Assembly (NCBI RefSeq): GCF_032854445.1
Contig: NC_088300.1
Coordinates: 49,035,682-49,099,681 of the forward strand
Origin: Liolophura sinensis
Taxonomy: Eukaryota > Mollusca > Polyplacophora > Chitonida > Chitonidae
Length of the DNA stretch: 64,000 nt
Reading direction: 5' to 3'
Below the pieces are notes generated by a model that made no database searches, was not told the DNA's origin, and saw only the letters and a program-made list of their open reading frames with translations. Below, piece by piece: positions 49,163-61,059 of the stretch; the stretch's first letter is position 1, and each line of letters begins with the position of its first letter. A program made the position numbers and the translations under genes.

Positions 49163-52100
49163 CTGCAGAAAAAGAAAGAAAGACCTCTTCATAATAGTGT
49201 GCCAGTCTCAAATGAATGGTTTGAACGTGAAATAGTCCAATTCCTCCAAAATCTTCTTCACAACAAAAACAGTGACAATATTATGCATAAAGCTATATGT
49301 ATCTACAGTGATGAGGGTTGTAGGAAAATTTCTCCAAAAGTCAAACAAGAATATCGAGGTTACTTACTGAACGTGACTGGATGCTTTTTTCACACTAAAA
49401 CAAAACAAAAATTTAAATTTATTTAAGGTAAGGTAATCAGGTGTTACTTATAATCATTTCAAGCTTTAATCTAATACACAAAATTATACATTTAAGAACA
49501 AGGCCCAGTTTTAAAAAATTTCACAAAAAGATTAAATAATCTTCAAAACCCTCTTAATAAATCAGTGTCTGCATGAGAATGCATACCATGACCTGATTAA
49601 TGAAATGTTAAGAAATAACTTAATTTGTAAGATTTACTTTAAAGGATGTCCCAGACCTAAATTGGATGAATACTTATCAAATTTTGCAAACTGAAGATGA
49701 ACATAGATGCAGGATGCCATGGGCATTAAATAATGGATGTATATGTACACACATAAACTTCATAACATTTTTCTGTTATTTTCTCAATGACACAATCTTA
49801 GGACAGATGTTAATGAGGAATAACAAAATACTTACCCATCCTGTTTGAAGGACCTCGGGTCATAACTGTGAGATAATAAATAAATAAAAGGATCTGAAGG
49901 GAAACAATCTTTGCAGAGTTTTGCCTGAACTCAATGGAGTACATACACCCAACTCAAACAAAAATATCTAATACATGTATCATTATACTCCTACTTTAAT
50001 AGATCTTACTGACAGTCTTGCAACTTTCTTTATTCTATATGTATACATGTTCTTGTTAAAATAATAGTTTGTACAATGTGATATTCATTAGTGATCTTTG
50101 ACTCAAAACATCACTTCAATAGACATTACACCATTTCATAATGCAGAATTATCTTGCCACCAAATCAATGATTTTATTTAGGCAGGCCTGGATGAAATCA
50201 TCATGTTTAGTCATGTTGCTGTTGTGCAAACAGATCAAAAGTTTTGTGCCAGCTATACATTTATTCACTACACTAACATGAGTGTTGAGAAACTTTCATA
50301 TTGAGAGACTTTTGGTACAATTCCATAGCATCTTAGTTGTTACATTTGTACCTACCTCACAGCCTATAAATCAACACAAAATTAATCAAAATTAGTCCAA
50401 GTATGAGAAAGTTTCCTTACATAACCTGGTTGCCTTCAACTGGCTCCATCCTGCGATAATACTTGGATAGACGAACGGCAACAATGACTGTTAAGACGGA
50501 GGAGAACACAACCGCACCCAGGCAGAACCAAAACCCATTCTGTAAAACACAGAATACCAGGAAGTCACAGTTAAAGCATAAATCACCAACCAACTCTACC
50601 ACTTGAGTGCTTGAGCAAGTATCTTTCAGACAGTTTTATAGAAAATTGCAAATCACACTCACATGAAATTTGGCAGAAAAAAATTCTTTCAGATATTATC
50701 TTTTAGGGTTTTGAAGTTTGTTCTGCTAGGTCCTTTAAATTTCTAAAATTTGATATGCACATAAAACAACGCTACATGTAGTTATCTAAAGTCTGAAAAT
50801 GACACTAAAATCTGTTAAAACTTTAAAAGCTTGCCACTGGTCAAATGTATAACATCATAAAAAATGTTGAATTTTGACAGATGATGTATTCTGGTATATT
50901 TTGGTCAAGTGATTCTGAATCTGCTTTTATTTTTCTGCCTGTGTTTGCAATGTTTTGAGATAACTAAGTATACATTGCAGTTATGCAATTTATGTAACTA
51001 TGAGAACTAGAAATTTGCACCAAATTGTACCAAAACGTATGCTCTTTCCAAGCCAATTTAAGAAACAATTTTTTTTTGCTTTTTTTGCTACAGGTCTTTA
51101 AATTCTAGGCCAGTGATGGCTAATATGTTACACTAATCATCGATGTATTTTTTTATTACCTATTTCTGCCACTGTGCTAGGGGGGATATAATTTGTTATT
51201 ATTTAAGCATCTAGACAAACAGTAAGAATAAAATCCTCACAGGGCTAAGTTGACAAAAGACAATATTTCACTGGTTACCTCTAACCATTTGCCAAGTATC
51301 AGGCTATCGTCACTGCTCTGGTTTTACTCTCTATGCTCTAATCTTTTATATCATAAATTAATTTCAGAAATAGAAGTTTAAGCCCATTCATTTAACCTAG
51401 ACTTAGATGGTAACTGGACAATGACGATGTGCATGTACATATGGATATGCTTTTTATCTGCCTATATAGATAGCTGTCCAAGATTTCCCCAAATGCGCTG
51501 TGTAGCTTAATGGGCCTATACCAACACTGCTGTGTTGATGAAACAGTGTTACAAACATTGTCGTGCTGCAAACTGCTCTGTACGGAAGCTGAAGCTGAAA
51601 ACCATTTACAAAGACTTTTTGAAAGCCATGAAACTGCAGGCAGTTTAACTTATGGTAATTAAACTGGACAGACAATATACCCAAAATTGTTGACATCTTT
51701 AGATCACTTTCATACCTTTGGTGATATGGTCATCAACATGTATGCTGAGGAGGGGCCTATTAAACACTGATAAGCTGAATGACTTTTCCCTCACAGGGAA
51801 AAATGCTTTGGATTGACCAAATCCATATATCCATTCTTGAACACAATGCCATATTAGAGTCGTCAGGATATGTACTGGACATTGAGGCATTTACTTACTG
51901 AAGTGTTGACTAATACCTTGTTCAAGAATTTTCAAGGGTGGAGAGAAGCACAGATCGCAGGAGAAACCTTTGGCAAATTACTGACAAACCTTCCCAGATG
52001 TGAAAAATAGACATGCATGCAATATTGGTATAAAAGAAGGTGTCAAACGAACATAAGACAAAGCAAATGGACCCGTTGACCGTTTCTTGTCATCAAGGCT

Positions 52101-55100
52101 CCTGAATCAATGACAGTGGCGGGATGTACATATTCCTATTCAAAGGCCAGGACTGACCTTGCTCCTTGTTGCTGGAGTAACGCAAAAAATGAAAATGCAT
52201 GTTAAAGTGACATGGTAGCTCAAAATTTTGATTTTAAACAAATTCTGAGTGCAATGTCTTAATGAAGTTTTAAAGTTCCTTCATAAACTAAATCACTCAC
52301 ATTGAAATAAAAAATATTATTTGGGTATGTAGTTTCTACGAGCCAGGAGATGTCCTGTCATTATTTGAATTCAACACCAAAAGGGCCACTTTGCCTTGTT
52401 AATATTTAAACGGAAGGGCTCAAAGCATATGCGCAGCATTCGGAAAGTTCCGCGTGACACCATCTTTCGACCACTCGACGTACACATAGATACATGCAGC
52501 TAAAACAGCATTGGGAATAGGTTACGAATAATCTTCTCATTAAACTAAGAGTCAGAAACGTGTTTACGTTTGAAGTCTAACACTCCCTTCCCACAATAAC
52601 AACAACATTTGCATCCACCTATCAAGCAGTAGTTTTGCAATATCTTCATGCTTCGTGAAACCCATTTCTTTCTTCAATGTACTCAATTCAAACTGACCAC
52701 CAATCATAACTCTAGACTTGCTTGTCAACATGTTGAGCTCTTTTTTACGCCTCTTTTTGGCTGATTCTGTCACAAGCGAGCTGTAAGCCGTTCTTTTACA
52801 TGTGTAATGTGTAATGTATTATATTTGTTTACACAAGAAGTTTACTGAGCGCTGTGCGCACACTCCATTCCCCCTGAACTGACAGCACCTCATTAAAATA
52901 ACCTGGCAGAATTTTCAGTTTTTTTGTTTATTTTTAAACATTCACTTAACATACAATGCTGGGGGTGGGATTAACAAAAAGCTTGTGACTTTTACTTCCT
53001 GAGAAAAATACCCGATAATGCAAAAATACCTTATATCTGGGCGCCCAGGTCACTTTAACCACAATCTGAATGATGAAGTAAGAAAACAAAGCAGATCTGA
53101 TCATGTATGATGTCCTGTGAAATGTGACCTTGTTCAGATGTAGACTTAGATCACGATGAACTCTGCAGTGTGATCACAGCTTATGAAACTCCTGCCATCC
53201 TTACTCTTATTTTCAAATTCATATTGAGTGAAGTACAAATTAATACATCTGGCATGATTTTGTTAAAGGTTAGGTCTCCAGCCATCATTTTTCTCAACAA
53301 TAAGGTCAACTCACAAGAGGGTTGATGATGAATTCACAGAGGGTTTTGTCTATTACGGCACGGTACACATCCATCACAGGTTTACATCGCAGAACAAGAT
53401 GGGCCTGAAACAATAAACATCATAGTACACATCTGTAACACAGATTCTTGGCTCCTAAGTAGACAACTGCATTCAGAAAACACTGGTAGCTTGCCTGACA
53501 GAGCATTTCGTAAAACTGCATAACATTTAACTGAAGTGATATGTTCAAATACTGATCTCTGCATAAAAACAAAATACGATGACAATGTCATACACAGATA
53601 TTATTCTCTAATTAGAAGGTACTCAGATCTTACCATTAAATCAACAAGAAGAGCCAAAATTATTATTCTGTTATACATGTAAATATGGCTTTAGATAGAT
53701 AAAGAATGTAGGGCAGTGATCTTCATTACTGAGTTGCAAATCAATGCGGCGGTAAAGTCACCCTTGTGGGCAGTACCGGTATGCAAATCACAAATTGCAT
53801 TTGGCAATCCGTATACTACGGGTGGCAATTGCAACACTGTGAATGGCTGAGTAAATGATGAGCTATGGTAATAAAACTTTCTTCAAGCACCATTCGGTGA
53901 AGTGGTTTTTGATATGCAAATCACTACCAATGATTGGCTATCAATGTATTATGGGAGGCCACTGCAATCTGCAATGATTGGCTGAGCAACTACTCAGCTG
54001 ACAACAGACACTGTCTATACGAATGTCTTAAACATTCCGTCACAGTCTAGTAAGGCACATGCATCGCCCAGTGTCATCATGGTATTACGCTCCTAGTGCT
54101 AATATAGATGTGGAAAGCTTTCCACAGAAAATGTGTACACAAGAGAATATGAAGTCCAAAAATTAGGTAATTCTGACACTCAATAAATCTGCTACAGTAG
54201 CTAGAGAGACAATAAGCTTCTCTAGATAGGAATTTGCATAAGTAACCGCTGCATGAAAGTTTACAGAAATCTGTGTTTACAAGAGTACAGAGTCAGTCCA
54301 CAAAACAGAAAAACGATGGTAAATCTGGTCAAATTGCCAGAGAAACCTGCTTATGAATACCCTTCTTGCTCTCCTATGTTTAGGCGGACCTGTGCACAAA
54401 AATTGTAGCGCTACATGTTCATGCATGTTTTCTTGATTATCAGAAATAGGTAAATTTAGCAAAGTCAATAAATGTTCAAAAAACACAAAAACAAACAAAA
54501 ACAGACCATGTGCACAATAAATTGTAGCCCTGCATGGAGGCTTTCTAGAGAAAATGTGTTTACTACAGAAAACAAAGTGAATTTTTACATTGAAAGTTTA
54601 TCAATCAAAATGATACCCATGATTCCTTACACATCAGAGCAGAAAATATATATAACAAAACCTAGGGAGACTAGGGAGCTAAAAAAAACCCTCCATGCTC
54701 CATCTAACCTTCCAGATGAGTATGTGTATAAAGACTAATGAGCTCAAAAAAAAAAAGCCTAACCTTCCATATGGGTACTTACATTTACACACTATACCTT
54801 TTACAAGCTACATGTAAAAGAAAAAAAGGTTAACTTCAAATTGGAGTATGTATATTTTACACACAATACCTTGCAGTGAAGAGCCCAATACACTGGAGAT
54901 AAAAAAAATCTTAACCTTCAATCCACGTATGAGAGACCATTATACAGCAACTAAAAATAAGCTTAATCAGACACCAACGTCGATCCCCAACACAACACTG
55001 CCGCTATCCACCCTCTCACAATACCTCTCTTTACTTCGTACAGGTGAGCTAAAAAACGAAAAGATCCAGAGGATCCAGGGCTTGAGGCACATTAAAAACA

Positions 55101-58100
55101 ATAGTACAGACTTGGTGTTATGGGTTTTATTTATTTATTTGATTGGTGTTTTACGCCGTACTCAAGAATATTTGTTATGGGTTTTAAGGAGAATGAATGG
55201 CATGACAGGGTGAGAGTGCCACAAAAACTGATTTCGCAGAAATGCATCGCATATCAGTAACTTGCAAAGAAATTCAAACAAATTTCAAAACTTGTCTGTT
55301 GGTAAACCTGATCAAGGTATTGTACAAGTGACAGGTGTCTACTACAAAACTTGCACATTTCACAACTTTGTGCTGGTGACAATAGGTTTGTAATGGATGA
55401 ATGGTGAATGGACTGACCTTCATCTTTCCCAAATCACGTACCACTTCGCATCAGAAATAATATTATGATTACCTGTTCAAAAACAACATGAATGAAAGTA
55501 TCGATTCTACCCAGGAGACTGTTCACTGCAATCATGGCTGCCTGAAACCATAAGATACATACGCGCTTAAATATACACAGACGAATTCTTCTCAAATTTA
55601 GGACAGATATTGTAAAAAGCAGAATATTACATTTCTTTAAAAGTCTTTTGGACAAGTAAAGATACAAGTATGTTGTTCATTAGACGGTCTAACCATGTGA
55701 CAAAAAAGAAACTCAAAATTCCAGTTACAGTTACATACATATTGGCTAAAATGAGCAGGCCAGGTATCCCAAATTTAGAAGTAATATTGTATCTGCAAGC
55801 ATTTTCTGTGAAAGGTAAGTTTATGTTTAATCTAAAATACCAAATAAGATGAATCATTCTATGAGCTAAGAAAATTTGAATTTAACATCATAGTTTTCCT
55901 CTCAATATCATAAATAAAATACTGGGATACTGTATTTATTTATTTATTTGATTGGTGTTTTACACCATACTCAAGAATATTTCACTTATACGACAGCAGC
56001 CAACATTAAGGGCAGAGCCCAGAGGAAACCCATGTAGGTTGCTGCAGGATCATCTCATTTACGGCTGGAGACAGTGATACTTTGTTATAAAACTTTGTGA
56101 CAATATCTGTAATGGTAATACAGTATCAATCATTAACAATTAGTAATTCAACACATTTTACATACCCTTAAAATGACATCTAGTCCATTTGTTGCGATAT
56201 ACTGTTGCAGGCCTAACACGGCATCCTTTGTGTTGTTAACCTGCATGAAAAGTGTTATTATTTTGTAATGGAAATAATTTGATTCTATATCCTTGGTACC
56301 ACTTCAAAAAGTTGCAAAACCATCTACACTAGTTGCTCTTGCAAACCTACACTTCAAGTTATTGAATGAAAAACACCACCAAAAAAGTTATCTAAATTGT
56401 AAACTCAAAATATATGCCTGGTAGCAAAGCTCAACTGTTGGAAATACATGCATACAAAACTTCAGCTCTATAAATTTTACTGAAGTACTTTTCACATACT
56501 ACCCTTATTAAACGTTTACCTTGGATTGAAATCTAATGCATAAATTTTGCAAGTTAGCATGCAGAGCATCAACACATCTCCACACATGTTTATGTGCTTT
56601 ACATGCGTCCAGAAAATGTGCCCTACAAATGCAGTACTTTTTGAGATATTACTCTTAACATTTACCGTAACATTGATCCTAACACACAAAAGTCATGTAT
56701 TTTGTAATTTAGGGTATTGTATTTCATCTAAAATTTAGCATTTTCTAAATGACACATTTGCCGGATTCTAATAGATTCATCCACCTTATGGGCACTCCTA
56801 ACAGTTTTTATGTGATGTTTGATTAATTTCTTATCAGAAAAACTTAAATGTTGATATCAAAAGTATTATTTTAAGGCCTTTATATGCTACTGAAAGTTCA
56901 TTTTTACAAACCAAACCTTAGGTGAAATAGAGTAGTTAAGACACATACTGAGCATCAATGCTGCTCTTTTTTAGATATCACCCTGAACATTTACCTTATT
57001 TATTAAATTTTCCTTAAACGGTTATTGGGTGCCGACATCAATAAATGACATTAGCTCCAGCTGCACTATACACAGGCAAAAAAAAAAATGAGAAAAAAAT
57101 ATGGAAACATAGACAAATGATTGGGGAAGCACTAAGACTTTACAATAGGAGGTACAAACACATTGTCTGATAACAGTTAAGTTTTCATCATGATAATGCC
57201 TAAAGTTAAAGAATATCCTGAGTAAACTATAGAATGCAGCTTACCAGACCAGAAATGTTCACAATGTCTCCACCAATCAAGGTCAGGACGTTCATGACTT
57301 CATTCTAAAAAAAGATGTCAGGATAATTTCAAGTATTTGGAGCTTCTATGAGTAACCAACAGACAGGTAGATTTATGAAGTATTAATGTGAAGGGAGAGG
57401 ACAGAAAAGAAGATAATCTGGCCTTGCGCAGAGAACAAAGTTCTGAGAATTCAAAACAATGGGGCACTGTAACAATGGTTGGGACTACGTTACACATAGT
57501 TATTTAGATTTGTCATCTGACCAACCAGATTAACCAAACAGCTTTGTCTTGATTGTAGTTCACTTCCCTTATATAATGTGAAACAAAGTTCCATAGAATG
57601 CAATGACTGATAAGTATAATCTGGTTTAACAGCTTTTGTATCTCTGAAATGTAAATAAAGTTTTACATCGACAGGTCTCATGCTACTGTGTTCAGCAATT
57701 TATTGCAGAAACAACACAGCAAACAGGCAGAAAACGAGCAGGCCATGCTCGCTGACCAGTTCCACATCCACATTACAACTCAGCATAGATCTAGCAGAGA
57801 TGGCCGCCCCCAATTTCAGTCTCACTGATAGATACTCATATGCATGTCACTAAGTAAAATATAGCCTACCTTAGTGGAGTTGATGGCAAGCATGGCATTA
57901 TTAACAGGTCCTCTCAGCTGATCTGCAGTGTCATTCAGCTTTCCTGCTGCCTGCAATACAAGTCAGAAACAAGTGTTATCATCACCAATTTACACCAATA
58001 TACATCTAAAGCAAGTTAAAGGAAGATAAGGAACCATTCACACACAGAAATCTGACAAACCTCCTGACATAAACGTGCAGCTGGAGTCAGTAAGACCTGG

Positions 58101-60999
58101 GTCATGCCATTCATGGACAAGCCACTACTTGTCTCCACTAGATCCACCCAAGCTTCCAGAGCAGTAGATCATTATCAAGTGGGCTGGCACTTTGAACAAG
58201 GCAGATTTGATATCTTTAGCATCACTGTATCACTATTGAGCATAGTGGGTGGGAGAGGGAACTCCTGGAAGAAACATGGCTTACATGTCTATGTCCACGG
58301 TGGTGCAGACCATATCTCAAGTATGGTATCAAGCATAGTGTATTTCACTAGCCAGATAAACTTTTCCACAATTCCATCCAAATACTGACCACAATATGCA
58401 TAAAACAGTGATTAATAATGAAATGCAGGAGAAAGTACATGAATGATGCTTTAAATATACAGTCTGTAAAACAATGACACATTATAACTGACATACTTTA
58501 GCAGAAGAAATGAGAATGTAATATTCTATGCAATTTACTTCCACAAGTATACTTTGCAGATCACTTCATGAAATATGAGTACTAATTTTCTGATGAGAAA
58601 ACTTTATTCTATTGTCCTCGGGCTGCATTAATACTGACAAATATTCCACAACTATTAAACATCTTTGTCACTTACAAAATGACTATTTATACAAATGTAC
58701 AAGAAAGCCTGACAATCAGGCTAGCGTAAAAAGCATGGCACATACACACTAGTATGGCAAGTAAGATTATAATGGTATTTCATTACAGGACACTGACCAG
58801 AGACTCCGCACCAGGCATTTGGAGGGAAATGTTCACTAACTGGTCAGCCATGTCGTTCACACCTGGGTTAGAACCGTCAAACAGACTGTCTACAGCACCT
58901 AACTAAGAAACAAATAAATTAATAAATGACTAATAATCAATCTGCGTCACTCACTGTACTGACACAAGGGCAATCCCACAACAGGTTTATTTGCGTGTCC
59001 GTTAATGCCACAATGAAGAGTTTTTCACAATATGATGGCAGTCAGTTTCATGGATAGAGGAAACGGGAGTGACTGAAGTAAACCACTGACCATTGGCAAT
59101 TACTTTCCATGTGTGACGTAATGTACTGATATGATATTGACTGTGCGAACGGCCATACAGGCATGGTCTACTGATTATTGCTACAAAGGCCCACAAAGCA
59201 GTAAAAGTGCACAGTGTCCCTGCGAGTAATGATATCAGAAAATGTAAAAATGTATGGAAAAATCACAAAGATTAGGGGGATGGTGAGGAGCTGAAAAAAA
59301 TGGAACACATAAAGTTTTATTTAAATAATAAATTCCATGATTTATTTATTTCATTTGATTGGTGTTTTGCGCTGTACCATAAGAATATTTCACTTATATG
59401 ATGTCAGCTAGTATTATGGTGTGCTGAAACCAAAAGTTCATGGGACTAAACAATTAACTGATGTAGTCACATATTTAACTGATGTTCATTTGTTTTTTTT
59501 CTGCATTGGTGCTTAACGCTGTAATGACAAGTCTTATGTGATGGCGTTTATGGGCAGAGGAAACCAATAAACAGCCGATACACCAACAGTTGATCAGCTG
59601 CAGGGAGATAATTGATATTTGAAGTGTTATCAAAGACTCTTTAATGAGATCAGCAAGGCATATGGATGGATGACACCATGCAATCAAGGAATCACAATGA
59701 ATACTGTAAAAGTATGTGAACAGAATAAATATCAAACTCATTGGTCATAGTAATTAATGGAATATATGGCACATTTATAGTTCCACCTTTTGTCTGTACA
59801 CCTTGTAAGCAAGGAAAAACAATGAATTATGTAACAAAAGGAATAATGTAAAAGTATGCGAACAGAATAAATATCAAACTCAATTAGCATGGCAATTCAT
59901 GGAATTTGTGGCACATTTATACTTTCACCTTTTCTCTATTATTCACATGATGATGGAATGTTTTGCAAACTTAATAAATCTATTAGAAGCGAGATTGCCA
60001 GCACATTCCTTGATAACTGTCTGGTAACATGGTGCTACATGTAGCTTACCTGTGAGGAGATATTGTTGATATCAAAGTTGTCTATGACAGAGACCACCCC
60101 ACTCAGGCTACTATTCATGATAGTTGAGAGTTGGTCAAAATCACTCAGGTTCATATTCTGGATTAGCGCTTGTAGCTGACCCTCTATATCAATATGCTGA
60201 AATATACATGTGTCAGAGCATCAATAAACATTTTATGAAACGATAACCATTTTCACTTTGGACACATAACACAGTGTTCAGGCCTACTTCTAGACCATCA
60301 GAAATCTTGAAGAGGAAAACAAAAACCTATACAACAGTTGAAAAAAAAAACTTGCTACCAGAGTCTGCCTGTAAGAGACACATGAGTGCAAAACTTCAGC
60401 TCAATACATAAAGTGCTGAAGTTGTGAATTTTGTAATTTATGATAATTAATATGCAACAATGAATGAACAATAGAGCATACCCATCACGTTATTGTGCTC
60501 TACATGTGTGCAAAACGTGATCTCAATACATGCAGTACTTTTAAAGATACCATTCCTAACATGTGGTTTAACATTCTAATACACAATACACTAAGTCATG
60601 AATTTTGTAATACCTTGCTAAAAGAGAACAACTGCTAAGGGGATTGAAAAGTGAGTCAGTATAAAATACGTGTTGTTAAATATACTTGTACCTCCAAGAT
60701 AACAAGAGACAGCTTCAACATGTTTATGAAATGCACATAAATACAAACAGTACCGATTTGTAGGCGTTGATAAAGCCTGATATAAATTCTCTTAAACCAA
60801 AGGCATCAAGCATGGAATAATCAACATCACATCTCCTACAAACATAGAAAGAAGAAAACATATATATATATATATATCACCTGAGTTTTCGTTCATTATA
60901 CACTTCACCTGAGTTTTCGTTCATTATACACTTCACTAGCTTTAACTAGCAAGTCATTCTCCTGGATATACCACTTGCAAGGACTTCATTTCTTTTTTG

Positions 61000-61059
<60 letters not shown>

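Noticed and set aside
49016-49426. 136-codon plus-strand open frame
   Set aside because: Lies antisense to prominin introns and a 27-base exon, in AT-rich DNA with no domain.
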